This document shows, one piece after another, positions 1 to 7,242 of a DNA stretch of 21,645 bases. A program made the position numbers and the translations under genes. A model generated the notes under the pieces. The model saw only the letters and a list, made by a program, of their open reading frames with translations. It searched no databases and was not told the DNA's origin. Every line of letters starts with the position of its first letter. Within the stretch, counting starts at the first letter, position 1. The DNA lies in NCBI GenBank assembly GCA_045535095.1, contig JAZSKY010000022.1, forward strand, positions 1 to 21,645, in the 5' to 3' direction. The DNA is from SIG672 sp045535095. Lineage in GTDB: Bacteria; Bacillota; Clostridia; Oscillospirales; CAG-272.

Positions 1-394
1 CTACCTCTCACGTTCCTTGACAAAGAAAGCGACGCAAGATAACGGCGACGCAGTATAGGGCAAATCGGATACGTTCTTTTTGCTCCGAGCCGAGCGACGG
101 GTGCGCCAAGACTTCCCACACGGGAACGAGCGAGAAACACAACGTCGTAAAACGAATGTAGCAGTTTGTGGGCGACGACAAGCAGAAAGGATAATGATAC
201 TCCCTTATAGCCACAGTTCGAGCGTTAAGAGCGTCGCAAACGATGGGTGAGGTTGCCGAGAGAGCAAGGATGAAACTCCCGTGGAGCTATGCTAATAGCC
301 GTCCGATTAAAGCCCATTAAATAATTTGTTGTAATAGTGGACTTGCCGCATTTCATATAGTGTATTAGCCGTTTTCTTGAAAGGGGGCTAAATA
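1..394. other. Region without a convincing gene, inside the integrative element
   Basis: No reading frame here has both a credible ribosome binding site and a recognisable product. A 68-codon minus-strand frame at 8-214 starts at GTG with no Shine-Dalgarno and has a cysteine- and phenylalanine-rich translation that looks non-coding. Visible structure is limited: a 5-bp hairpin GCTAT-gcta-ATAGC near 283-296, and two copies of a TTAGCCG/ATAGCCG-like motif. It could hold non-coding element functions such as an origin of transfer or a leader RNA, but nothing identifies one. Confidence 0.35.
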
Positions 395-559
395 ATGAAA
401 CAAAGCGATAAATCTAAAAGTAACGACGATAAAATAATTTGCGTTAGTGTTTTCAAAAGCGGCGAGAACACAACGACCAAACAAGAATATACAAAGAAAT
501 GGATTGAATTTATCAATCGAATGGAGAAAGGCAAAAGTGTAAACTTTTGCAACACCTAA
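395..559 (+). CDS. Small element-encoded protein upstream of the recombinase (54 aa, unknown)
   Basis: A 54-codon ORF starts with ATG at 395 behind a strong ribosome binding site (AAGGGGG, 381-387) and ends at TAA 557-559. The product is small, hydrophilic and lysine-rich, with a central stretch around KQEYTKKWIEFINRMEK that looks helical; no membrane segment or cysteine motif is present. It lies 70 nt upstream of the recombinase start, and its stop codon sits in the left arm of an inverted repeat around the recombinase promoter. Small proteins of this size beside large serine recombinases can be recombination directionality factors (SprB of the SPbeta prophage is 58 aa) or regulators. That role is only a hypothesis here; I do not recognise the family. 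Confidence 0.6.
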   Translation: MKQSDKSKSNDDKIICVSVFKSGENTTTKQEYTKKWIEFINRMEKGKSVNFCNT

Positions 560-612
560 TGACAAGTTGCATTTTTTGTGGTATAATATACCCAAGGAAC
601 AGCTTGTCATTA
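557..612. repeat. Inverted repeat bracketing the recombinase promoter
   Basis: The left arm is TAATGACAAGTTG (557-569) and the right arm CAGCTTGTCATTA (600-612). They are complementary over 13 bp with one mismatch (T567/G602). The left arm contains the -35 box and the stop codon of the 54-aa gene; the right arm lies about 6-18 nt after the expected transcription start. It is most likely a repressor or recombinase operator that could loop across the promoter. In read-through RNA from upstream it would instead form a hairpin. Confidence 0.6.
559..587 (+). promoter_or_regulatory. Promoter of the serine recombinase gene
   Basis: ATGACA (559-564) is followed by a 17-bp spacer and TATAAT (582-587), with TGG just before the -10 giving an extended -10 element. 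The -35 matches TTGACA at five of six positions. Transcription would start near 594, about 36 nt upstream of the recombinase ATG. This suggests the recombinase is transcribed by the vegetative sigma factor unless it is repressed. Confidence 0.7.
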
Positions 613-629
613 TCTTTTAGGTAGATAAA

Positions 630-2195
630 ATGAAAGTAGCTATTTATTGCCGCTTATCCGAAGAAGATAGAAACAAGCAATTTGAAACCGACGACAGCAA
701 CAGCATACAAAACCAAAAGGCAATGTTGTTGCAATACGCTATGGAACAGGGGTGGGAGCTTTACAACATTTACAGCGACGACGATTACACGGGGTCTGAC
801 AGACGACGCCCCGAGTTTAACCGTCTGCTAAAGGACGCAGAACAACACAGATTTGATATTGTCCTCTGCAAAACACAATCGCGTTTTACACGCGAGCTTG
901 AATTGGTTGAGAAGTACATACACGGGCTGTTTCCCGTTTGGGGTATTCGCTTCATCAGTATTGTTGATAACGCAGATACCGCGAACAAAGGAAATAAGAA
1001 ATCCCGACAGATCAATGGACTTGTCAACGAATGGTACCTTGAGGATATGTCGGAGAATATCAGAAGCGTTCTTACCAACAGACGCGAGAACGGTTTTCAT
1101 ATCGGTGCCTTTGCTTTGTACGGGTACAAGAAAGACCCCGATCAGAAAGGACACTTGATTATCGACGAAGAAGCCGCCGCCGTTGTAAGAGAAGTTTTTA
1201 CACTATTTTCACAAGGTTACGGTAAAACTGCAATCGCCCGTATGCTCAACGATAGGGGCATACCGAATCCAACTGAATATAAGCGTCAGCAAGGTTTGCG
1301 CTACAAACAGCCGACAATGAAAAACAGCACACTTTGGAAATACTTTGCGATCTCCGATATGCTGATAAATGAAATCTACATCGGCAATATGGTTCAAGGA
1401 AAATACGGTAGTATCTCCTATAAGACCAAGCAAAACAAACCGCGCCCAAAAAGTGAATGGTACATTGTTGAGGGAACACACGAACCGATCATTGACCGTG
1501 AGCTTTGGGACAGAGTGCAAGCTATGATTGCGGAACGGGCAAAGCCCTTTGACGTTGGCACAATCGGCTTGTTTGCAAGAAAAGCCCGCTGTGCAAGTTG
1601 CGGATATGTAATGCGTTCATCAAAAACGGCACCGCAACGAGGCAGTAAGCATTATTTGCAATGTTCAAACCGCCACGTTGCCAAAGACGCTTGCGAGGGT
1701 GCTTTTATCTCGGTTGACCGTTTGGAACGGCTTGTAATTGACGAGATAAACAGACTATCCGCAGAATACCTTGATAAAGACGAGTTAGAGCAAAACATCG
1801 AGTTTTGCAACAACTTACAATCACAGAAAAATCGCATACTCTCCGATCTCGCGGCATACCGCAAAAAAATCGAAGAATATGCAAAAGGTATTCGGGAGCT
1901 TTATATGGATAAGGTTAAGGGCTTGATAACCGAAAGCGACTTTGTGGAACTGTCGAAAGACTTTACCACACAAAAGGAACGTCTTGAACGTGTAGTTGCA
2001 GACGGCGAAAAACAGTTAGCCGAAATCGACGACAAAATTGCGGTTGGTGATAACCGCCGCGAACTCATTGAACAATACACAAACTTGGAACACCTTAACC
2101 GCGAAATCGTGGAAACGCTGATTGATTATATATCTATCGGCAAGCGAATCCCCGGAACAAGGAATGTTCCCATAGAAATTCATTGGAATTTCTGA
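630..2195 (+). CDS. Large serine recombinase (site-specific integrase/excisionase)
   Basis: This 521-aa protein has the full large serine recombinase layout. The N-terminal resolvase domain has the catalytic motif YCRLSEED with Ser10 as nucleophile, followed by SRFTRE and an E-helix-like stretch before NRRENG. The recombinase domain follows (about residues 155-270, with GYGKTAIARMLN and EIYIGN). A zinc ribbon has Cys321, Cys324, Cys345 and Cys355, and a coiled-coil insertion spans about residues 390-460. The C-terminus (IEIHWNF) is typical of clostridial family members related to SpoIVCA and TnpX. Such enzymes cut attP and attB through a phosphoserine link and integrate or excise elements without resynthesis. 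The start has a weak site (TTTTAGGTAG). The stop lies in frame with, and 15 nt before, the resumed cotJC frame. Confidence 0.95.
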   Translation: MKVAIYCRLSEEDRNKQFETDDSNSIQNQKAMLLQYAMEQGWELYNIYSDDDYTGSDRRRPEFNRLLKDAEQHRFDIVLCKTQSRFTRELELVEKYIHGLFPVWGIRFISIVDNADTANKGNKKSRQINGLVNEWYLEDMSENIRSVLTNRRENGFHIGAFALYGYKKDPDQKGHLIIDEEAAAVVREVFTLFSQGYGKTAIARMLNDRGIPNPTEYKRQQGLRYKQPTMKNSTLWKYFAISDMLINEIYIGNMVQGKYGSISYKTKQNKPRPKSEWYIVEGTHEPIIDRELWDRVQAMIAERAKPFDVGTIGLFARKARCASCGYVMRSSKTAPQRGSKHYLQCSNRHVAKDACEGAFISVDRLERLVIDEINRLSAEYLDKDELEQNIEFCNNLQSQKNRILSDLAAYRKKIEEYAKGIRELYMDKVKGLITESDFVELSKDFTTQKERLERVVADGEKQLAEIDDKIAVGDNRRELIEQYTNLEHLNREIVETLIDYISIGKRIPGTRNVPIEIHWNF

Positions 2196-2210
2196 AAAGT
2201 TTGTTCTTAT

Positions 2211-2423
2211 ATGATTGCACCAGAACAAAAGGCGCGTGTAACCTACGATAATCTGCTCAGACTGATAGACGATCCCGACGTACGCGATCCGATCAAATTC
2301 CTTCGCGAGCGCGAGGTCGTGCATTACCAGCGTTTCGGTGATGCGCTCGGTCTTGCACAGGACGCATTCGGAAATAAAAAGAATTTCTATGCGTATAACC
2401 CGAGTTTTGATAAGGGGTGCTGA
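2211..2423 (+). CDS. cotJC: 3' part of split cotJC (manganese catalase-type spore coat protein), 70 codons
   Basis: The translation reads as the C-terminal third of the CotJC/Mn-catalase family: EQKARVTYDNLL, then DDPDVRDPIKFLREREVVHYQRFG, then a tail ending FYAYNPSF. The Glu of EQKAR and the His of VVHYQRFG match the second-half di-manganese ligands; the first-half ligands (Glu and ExxH) are missing. Family members are about 190-210 aa, so at least the first 120 residues are absent. The ATG at 2211 has no good ribosome binding site and is probably incidental; the homologous frame seems to begin near it. A perfect terminator follows, as expected for the true 3' end of the gene. It is either a disrupted gene or one restored when the element excises. 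Confidence 0.85.
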   Translation: MIAPEQKARVTYDNLLRLIDDPDVRDPIKFLREREVVHYQRFGDALGLAQDAFGNKKNFYAYNPSFDKGC

Positions 2424-2430
2424 AAATAGA

Positions 2431-2462
2431 AAAAGTGGACTTTTAAAAGTCCACTTTTTTGT
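2431..2462 (+). terminator. Rho-independent terminator after cotJC
   Basis: A perfect 14-bp palindrome (arms 2431-2444 and 2445-2458, core GTGGACTTTT/AAAAGTCCAC) is followed by further T residues. It begins 7 nt after the cotJC stop. In RNA the central bases would form the loop. Confidence 0.85.
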
Positions 2463-2531
2463 TTTGGAATTATACCTTGACAACTATCAATGCTGTTGGA
2501 AGTACCTTACGATAAGCTTTTTTATTTCCTC

Positions 2532-2560
2532 TTGACAAACTGATATATGTGTGATAAAAT
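2532..2560 (+). promoter_or_regulatory. Near-consensus promoter for the candidate structured RNA
   Basis: TTGACA (2532-2537), a 17-bp spacer and TAAAAT (2555-2560), with TGA directly before the -10 (extended -10). The predicted start is about 2567. No gene with a ribosome binding site follows within 200 nt, which points to an RNA product. Confidence 0.75.
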
Positions 2561-2566
2561 ACATTC

Positions 2567-2757
2567 TACCGACGATAGCTTAGAAGCGGTTGGACTTGCA
2601 TTTTTGCTCCCAACCAGAAGATATCGTCGACGTTATCACTCCTTCCGATTGGAAAGCAACTTGTGTGCTTATGGAAGGGGTGCTTTATTTGAAGACGAAT
2701 CGTTTAATACCGAAAGCACGGTGCTGCCGGAAGTTCTTTACGATTCGTTTTTTGTTT
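2567..2757 (+). ncRNA. Candidate structured non-coding RNA of about 190 nt, class unknown
   Basis: Between a strong promoter and a U-tract terminator the sequence folds into consecutive hairpins. Stem 1 is CGACGATA (2570-2577) with TATCGTCG (2622-2629), enclosing GGTTGG (2588-2593) paired with CCAACC (2610-2615) and an inner GCA/TGC. Stem 2 is CACTCCTTCC (2637-2646) with GGAAGGGGTG (2673-2682), 10 bp with one G-U pair, enclosing AAGCA/TGCTT (2654-2658 with 2666-2670). Stem 3 is ACGAATCGT (2695-2703) with ACGATTCGT (2740-2748), followed by a T-rich tract. Short overlapping reading frames lack ribosome binding sites. It does not show the end-to-end closing stem of 6S RNA, the GGAAG apical loop of SRP RNA or a riboswitch core I know. 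The end points are inferred from the promoter and terminator. Confidence 0.55.
2695..2756 (+). terminator. Terminator of the candidate structured RNA
   Basis: A perfect 9-bp stem (2695-2703 with 2740-2748) closes a 36-nt apical region that contains a CCG/CGG mini-stem. It is followed by TTTTTGTTTTT. The large loop makes it less typical than the other terminators in the window. Confidence 0.55.
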
Positions 2758-2798
2758 TTATACACCCCACTCTCCGCCAATATTTTGCCGCAAAGCTA

Positions 2799-2827
2799 TT
2801 GATTTTTTTGCTTTTATATGATATAAT
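2799..2827 (+). promoter_or_regulatory. Promoter of lon and probably of the downstream operon
   Basis: TTGATT (2799-2804), a 17-bp spacer and consensus TATAAT (2822-2827), giving a start near 2834, about 50 nt before the lon start codon. I see no CIRCE element or tandem CtsR heptads nearby, so heat-shock control through HrcA or CtsR is not supported here. Confidence 0.7.
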
Positions 2828-2883
2828 ATATTGATATAATATTTTTTATTGATTTTAAGCACTTTTTTTAAGGAGAAAATACA

Positions 2884-5283
2884 TTGTCAATTTACTCAGA
2901 AAAGATCAAAGCAAAGCTTCTTCCCCTGCTCCCGATACACGATATAGTGATATTCCCGTCAGTTCCCTCGAACGTCGAGTTTTCCGATCCCGAGGCTCTC
3001 GCGGCGATAAAGGCGGCGCAGAAGGCCGATTCGAGCATTTTCGTAATTTCGCTTACCGCAAACCGCACGCTTGACGACGTTATCGGCAAGGTTGGAGTAG
3101 TATGCAAAATAAAGAACGTTTCGCACGTTACCCCGAGCAGTGCGCTCGTCACTCTTGAAGGCGTATGCCGCGCAGACCTTATCGACTTTAAAAAGGACGA
3201 GAGCTTCTACACCGCGTCCATTGCTTGCAAGATACTTCGCTACGATGACGACGGAATACGCAGTGAGCTTCTCCGCCGCGACGTCTTAAAGCTTTTCGAG
3301 GCGTATCCGAAAATGATACCCAACTTCTCGAAGGAGCTTGAAAATGCGGTCAGATCGACCAAGTCGCCCTCAAGCTTTTCCGACCTTATCGCGAGCAGCG
3401 TTATATTCAGAACGGAAAACAAGATCACTCTGCTCAGCGAGTACGATCCTATCCGCCGTCTTGAGCTTCTCCCTCTTCTTATGGAGAGCGAGCTTGTTCT
3501 TCTCGGCGAGGAAGCGAGAATACATAAGCGTACACGCGAGGCGATAGAGGAAAATCAGAGAGACTACTATCTGCGCGAGCAGTTAAAGGTAATAAAAAAC
3601 GAGCTTGGCGAGGACGAGGAATACGACGAGGAGATCGCAGAATATATGCAGAAGATCGCCGACGCCGACCTTCCCGACGAGGTTCGTGAAAAGCTCGTCA
3701 AGGAGACTGTAAAGCTCTCCAAGCAGCCCTATTCCTCTCACGAAAGCGCGGTAATCCGCGGATATATCGACACCTGTCTCGAGCTTCCGTGGAAAAAGTG
3801 CACGGAGGACTCGCTCGACGTTGAAAACGCAAGAAAGATCCTTAACGCCGATCACGACGGAATCGACGACGTAAAGGAAAGAATCCTTGAGTTTATCGCG
3901 GTCAAAAATCTTACGCCTAACATCAAAAATCAGATAATCTGTCTCGTTGGCGCGCCCGGTGTGGGTAAGACCTCTATCGGCGCTTCGATAGCGCGCGCAC
4001 TCGGCAGAAAATACGTCCGCGTTGCTCTCGGTGGCGTACGCGACGAAAGCGACATCCGCGGTCACAGAAAGACCTACGTCGGCTCGATGCCCGGACGAAT
4101 CATTGCCGCTATCAAGCAGGCAGGGGTATCGAATCCGCTCATTCTTCTCGACGAGATCGACAAGTTAACGAGAGACGCTCACGGAGATCCCTCGTCGGCT
4201 CTTCTCGAGGTACTCGATCCCGATCAGAACAAGGCGTTCAGAGATCACTTTATCGAGCTTCCCTTCGATCTTTCGGACTGTATGTTCATAGCAACCGCAA
4301 ACACGCTTGACACTATTCCGCGTCCCCTTCTCGACCGTATGGAGGTAATCGAGATGAAGAGCTATTCGGCGCGCGAAAAGCTCTCTATTGCGAAAAACCA
4401 CCTCATTCCCAAGAAGATGAAGGCTCACGGTCTTATGAAGAAGGACCTCAAAATAGACGACAGCGCAATTCTCCGCATCATCAGCGCATACACACGCGAA
4501 GCAGGTGTGCGTAATCTTGAGCGCGAGATAGCGTCTATCTGCCGCAAGGTTGCAAGAAAGATCGTTGAGGACTCTGAAAACAGAAAGAAAGTTACCGTCA
4601 AGGCGACAAATCTTCACGAATTCCTCGGCGGTGAAAAGATAATTCCCGAAAAGATCGCAGATTTCGACGAGATCGGCGTAGTCAACGGACTTGCTTACAC
4701 CGATGCAGGCGGAGATATGCTCAAGGTTGAGGTCGTATCTATGCCGGGCAGTGGCAAGGTCGAGCTTACCGGATCGCTCGGTGAGGTTATGAAGGAGTCG
4801 GCAAAGATCGCAGTCAGCATCGTAAGGTCCCGTGCTGAAAAGCTCGGAATCGACCCCGACTTTCACAAGAATACAGACCTTCACATTCACTTTCCCGAGG
4901 GCGCAGTCCCGAAGGACGGACCGAGCGCAGGCGTTACTCTCGTATGCGCGATAATTTCCGAGCTTGGAAAATATCCCGCAAGACGCGACGTTGCAATGAC
5001 CGGCGAGGTATCGCTTCGCGGAAAGGTTCTCGCTATCGGCGGACTCAGAGAAAAATCAATGGCGGCATATCTTGCCGGAGCAAAGAAGGTATTTATTCCA
5101 AAGGACAATGCGCGCGACATCGAAAAGACCGATATTTCGGTACGCGAGAACGTAGAATTCGTTCTCTGTGAGACGATAGACGACGTTATCAGCGGCGTTC
5201 TTCTCACAAAAAATGCAGACAGCGACGTAATAATACCGATAATTTCTCAAAAAACCACCGAAAAGCGTGTAAGTATGCGCTAA
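2884..5283 (+). CDS. lon: ATP-dependent protease La (Lon)
   Basis: Lon unfolds and degrades misfolded and regulatory proteins in the cytoplasm. The 799-aa length is normal. The order is an N-terminal substrate-binding domain (about 12-205, opening LPLLPIHDIVIFP), a helical linker with FYYLREQ-like text (RDYYLREQLKVIKNELGE), an AAA+ module with Walker A GAPGVGKT (356-363) and Walker B ILLDEID (420-426), and a C-terminal serine protease domain. The catalytic dyad is visible: Ser681 in KDGPSAGVT and Lys724 in GGLREKSMAA, 43 residues apart as in E. coli Lon. The start is TTG behind AAGGAG (2870-2875). ysxC follows after 26 nt, the usual Firmicutes arrangement. It heads a long co-directional cluster. 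Confidence 0.97.
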   Translation: MSIYSEKIKAKLLPLLPIHDIVIFPSVPSNVEFSDPEALAAIKAAQKADSSIFVISLTANRTLDDVIGKVGVVCKIKNVSHVTPSSALVTLEGVCRADLIDFKKDESFYTASIACKILRYDDDGIRSELLRRDVLKLFEAYPKMIPNFSKELENAVRSTKSPSSFSDLIASSVIFRTENKITLLSEYDPIRRLELLPLLMESELVLLGEEARIHKRTREAIEENQRDYYLREQLKVIKNELGEDEEYDEEIAEYMQKIADADLPDEVREKLVKETVKLSKQPYSSHESAVIRGYIDTCLELPWKKCTEDSLDVENARKILNADHDGIDDVKERILEFIAVKNLTPNIKNQIICLVGAPGVGKTSIGASIARALGRKYVRVALGGVRDESDIRGHRKTYVGSMPGRIIAAIKQAGVSNPLILLDEIDKLTRDAHGDPSSALLEVLDPDQNKAFRDHFIELPFDLSDCMFIATANTLDTIPRPLLDRMEVIEMKSYSAREKLSIAKNHLIPKKMKAHGLMKKDLKIDDSAILRIISAYTREAGVRNLEREIASICRKVARKIVEDSENRKKVTVKATNLHEFLGGEKIIPEKIADFDEIGVVNGLAYTDAGGDMLKVEVVSMPGSGKVELTGSLGEVMKESAKIAVSIVRSRAEKLGIDPDFHKNTDLHIHFPEGAVPKDGPSAGVTLVCAIISELGKYPARRDVAMTGEVSLRGKVLAIGGLREKSMAAYLAGAKKVFIPKDNARDIEKTDISVRENVEFVLCETIDDVISGVLLTKNADSDVIIPIISQKTTEKRVSMR

Positions 5284-5309
5284 AAACGATAAAAAAGGGT
5301 TATAGTTAT

Positions 5310-5900
5310 ATGAAACTTGATTTTAACAAAACGAGCCTCAAGATCACCGCAGGTCTTGCATCGCAGTTTCCGAAGGATCTGCGTCCGCAGATCGCGATGT
5401 CGGGGCGTTCTAACGTGGGCAAAAGCTCGCTTATCAATTCGCTGATCGGCAGAAAGAATCTCGCCCGAGTCAGCTCGAGTCCCGGAAAGACGATAACGAT
5501 AAACTTTTACGACGTGAACTCGTCGATCTATCTCGTTGACCTTCCCGGCTACGGATTTGCAAAGCGCAATCCCGCAGACAAGGCAAAATGGTCGGCTCTG
5601 ACTAACGATTATTTCGTCAAGGGATCCGAGAAGATCGCGGCTGTTATTCAGCTTATCGACTTAAAGGTAGGTCCTACCGCCGACGACGAAATGATGCTCG
5701 ATTTCCTTACTCAGTCAGAGATTCCCTTCTTCGTCGTCGCAACCAAGGCCGACAAGCTCAACAAGACCGACAGAGCGAAAATGATAAATCTGCTTGAAAA
5801 TCACCCTCTGCTTGACGGCGTGAAGATAATTCCCTTCTCGTCACTCAGCGGCGAGGGCAAGACGGCAGTTACCGCCGAAATACTTTCTATTTTAGGTTAA
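5310..5900 (+). CDS. ysxC: Ribosome-biogenesis GTPase YsxC/EngB
   Basis: This 196-aa TRAFAC-class GTPase of the EngB family is needed for late assembly of the large ribosomal subunit. The motifs are G1 GRSNVGKS (32-39), a G2 threonine in GKTITINF, G3 DLPGYGF (77-83), G4 TKAD (145-148) and a G5-like SSLSG near the end. Length is typical. It sits 26 nt after lon with an AAGGG ribosome binding site, and lysA follows after 17 nt, so it is almost certainly co-transcribed. Position directly downstream of lon is conserved in Bacillus and many Clostridia. Confidence 0.96.
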   Translation: MKLDFNKTSLKITAGLASQFPKDLRPQIAMSGRSNVGKSSLINSLIGRKNLARVSSSPGKTITINFYDVNSSIYLVDLPGYGFAKRNPADKAKWSALTNDYFVKGSEKIAAVIQLIDLKVGPTADDEMMLDFLTQSEIPFFVVATKADKLNKTDRAKMINLLENHPLLDGVKIIPFSSLSGEGKTAVTAEILSILG

Positions 5901-5917
5901 TTAAAAGGATCGAAAAA

Positions 5918-7213
5918 ATGTTACATTCAGGATACTCGGTAAACGCCGAGGGACATTTCACTCTTTGCGGTGCTGACACCGTAGAGCTTGCAAAAAAATA
6001 CGGCACACCTCTTTATCTTCTTAACGAGAACGATATAGTAAAGCAGTGCCGCACATATCGAAATGCTGTCAAAAAGTATTTTTCCGAGAAGAGCGCGATA
6101 TACTACGCATCAAAAGCGCTTTCGGTAAAGGAAATATACCGCATTATCGAAAAAGAGGATATAAACGCAGACGTAGTTTCTCTCGGAGAGCTTTATACTG
6201 CTATAAAAGCGGGATACACCCCATCGCGCCTCTGTATGCACGGAAACAACAAGACTCCCGAGGAGATTCGCGCAGCGCTTGAATACGGAGTCGGAAGCTT
6301 CGTTGTAGAATGCTTTGACGAGCTTGAATCTATATCGAAGATCGCGTCCGATATGGGAATTTCTGCGAAAATACTTCTCAGAATCACTCCGAACATCGAC
6401 TGCCACACGCTTGAAGCAATAAGTACGGGCAAGCTCGATTCCAAGTTCGGCGTGCCGATTGAGACGGGTCAGGCGGAAAAGTTCGTTGAAAAGGCGCTTG
6501 CGCTTCCGTGTCTTGACCTTATCGGTTATCACTGCCACTGCGGATCTCAGGTATTTGAATACGAGCCCTATCTCGATCAGCTTGAGGTTATGATGGTCTT
6601 TGCCGCAGATATGAAAAAGAAATTCGGATACACTCCCGAATATCTCAACATCGGCGGAGGATTCGGCGTCCGCTATACCGAGGAGGACGGTGAGATAGAC
6701 ATTGAAGGTAGCATAAGGCTTATCGGCGAAAAGCTGACCGAGCTTTGCGAGACTCTCGCGCTTCCCCGTCCGCATATCCTTATGGAGCCCGGACGCTCGA
6801 TAGTCGCATCTGCAGGAGTCACCCTCTACACTGTCGGCTCGGTCAAGCACATCGGCGATTTCCGCACGTACGTCACAATTGACGGCGGAATGGCGGACAA
6901 CCCGAGATATGCTCTCTACAAGTCGAGATACGAGGCGCTTATTGCCAACAAGGCAAATAAAGAAAAGGATATCGTATGCTCGGTAGCAGGCAGATGCTGT
7001 GAGTCGGGCGACCTTATCGGAGAGGATATGCCTCTTCAATCGGCAGAGCGCGGAGATATACTCGCTGTAACTGTAACCGGCGCATATAACTACTCTATGG
7101 CGTCAAACTACAACAGAGTGCTTCGTCCTGCTATGGTTATAATCAAGGACGGAGAGGATCGCCTTGCCGTAAAGCGCGAAACTCTTGACAACATCATCGA
7201 AAACGATATTTAA
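5918..7213 (+). CDS. lysA: Diaminopimelate decarboxylase
   Basis: LysA is a PLP fold-type III enzyme that decarboxylates meso-diaminopimelate to L-lysine, the last step of lysine synthesis. The 431-aa length fits. The PLP lysine is Lys66 in YYASKALS; the glycine-rich phosphate loop is IGGGFG (245-250); EPGRS is at 290-294; and the second-subunit catalytic segment CCESGD is at 360-365. A ribosome binding site (AAAGGA) precedes the ATG. The gene lies inside the lon cluster, 17 nt after ysxC and 29 nt before the M50 protease, with no lysine riboswitch in front of it, so expression probably follows the operon rather than lysine level. Confidence 0.96.
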   Translation: MLHSGYSVNAEGHFTLCGADTVELAKKYGTPLYLLNENDIVKQCRTYRNAVKKYFSEKSAIYYASKALSVKEIYRIIEKEDINADVVSLGELYTAIKAGYTPSRLCMHGNNKTPEEIRAALEYGVGSFVVECFDELESISKIASDMGISAKILLRITPNIDCHTLEAISTGKLDSKFGVPIETGQAEKFVEKALALPCLDLIGYHCHCGSQVFEYEPYLDQLEVMMVFAADMKKKFGYTPEYLNIGGGFGVRYTEEDGEIDIEGSIRLIGEKLTELCETLALPRPHILMEPGRSIVASAGVTLYTVGSVKHIGDFRTYVTIDGGMADNPRYALYKSRYEALIANKANKEKDIVCSVAGRCCESGDLIGEDMPLQSAERGDILAVTVTGAYNYSMASNYNRVLRPAMVIIKDGEDRLAVKRETLDNIIENDI

Positions 7214-7242
7214 CAGGCTCAAATTTCAAAAGGTAATTCATT

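Larger units (their letters stand above)
1..2205. mobile_element. Right end of an integrative element carrying a large serine recombinase, inserted in cotJC
   Basis: The stretch holds a small accessory ORF and a large serine recombinase, and ends where a cotJC (Mn-catalase spore coat) reading frame resumes in mid-gene at about 2199-2214. Large serine recombinase elements usually place the recombinase next to one attachment site, so the right junction should lie between the recombinase stop (2195) and about 2215. The left end, the cargo and the 5' half of cotJC are not in the window, so the left limit given here is only the window edge. The exact junction is inferred, because no second attachment site is visible for comparison. 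Confidence 0.75.

Noticed and set aside
8..214. 68-codon minus-strand frame at the window start
   Set aside because: GTG start without ribosome binding site, odd composition and no recognisable product; probably non-coding element DNA.
557..612. Invertible promoter (phase switch) next to the recombinase
   Set aside because: The segment is only 56 bp with a 30-bp interior, short for a serine recombinase inversion, and an operator explains it more simply. Kept only as a read-level check.
2567..2757. Identification of the structured RNA as 6S, SRP RNA, tmRNA or a T-box
   Set aside because: No end-to-end closing stem with central bubble, no SRP apical motif, no tRNA-like ends and no T-box sequence were seen.
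2547..2834. Overlapping plus-strand frames of 95 and 70 codons between cotJC and lon
   Set aside because: No ribosome binding sites. They cover the paired stems and the terminator of the candidate RNA as well as the lon promoter, so coding is unlikely. A decayed gene remnant is not fully excluded.
2820..2884. CIRCE or CtsR heat-shock operator before lon
   Set aside because: Neither the TTAGCACTC-N9-GAGTGCTAA element nor tandem GGTCAAA heptads are present.
6110..7039. Long minus-strand frame of 309 codons opposite lysA
   Set aside because: Mirror of lysA codon structure; lysA has all catalytic motifs and the frame has no start signals.
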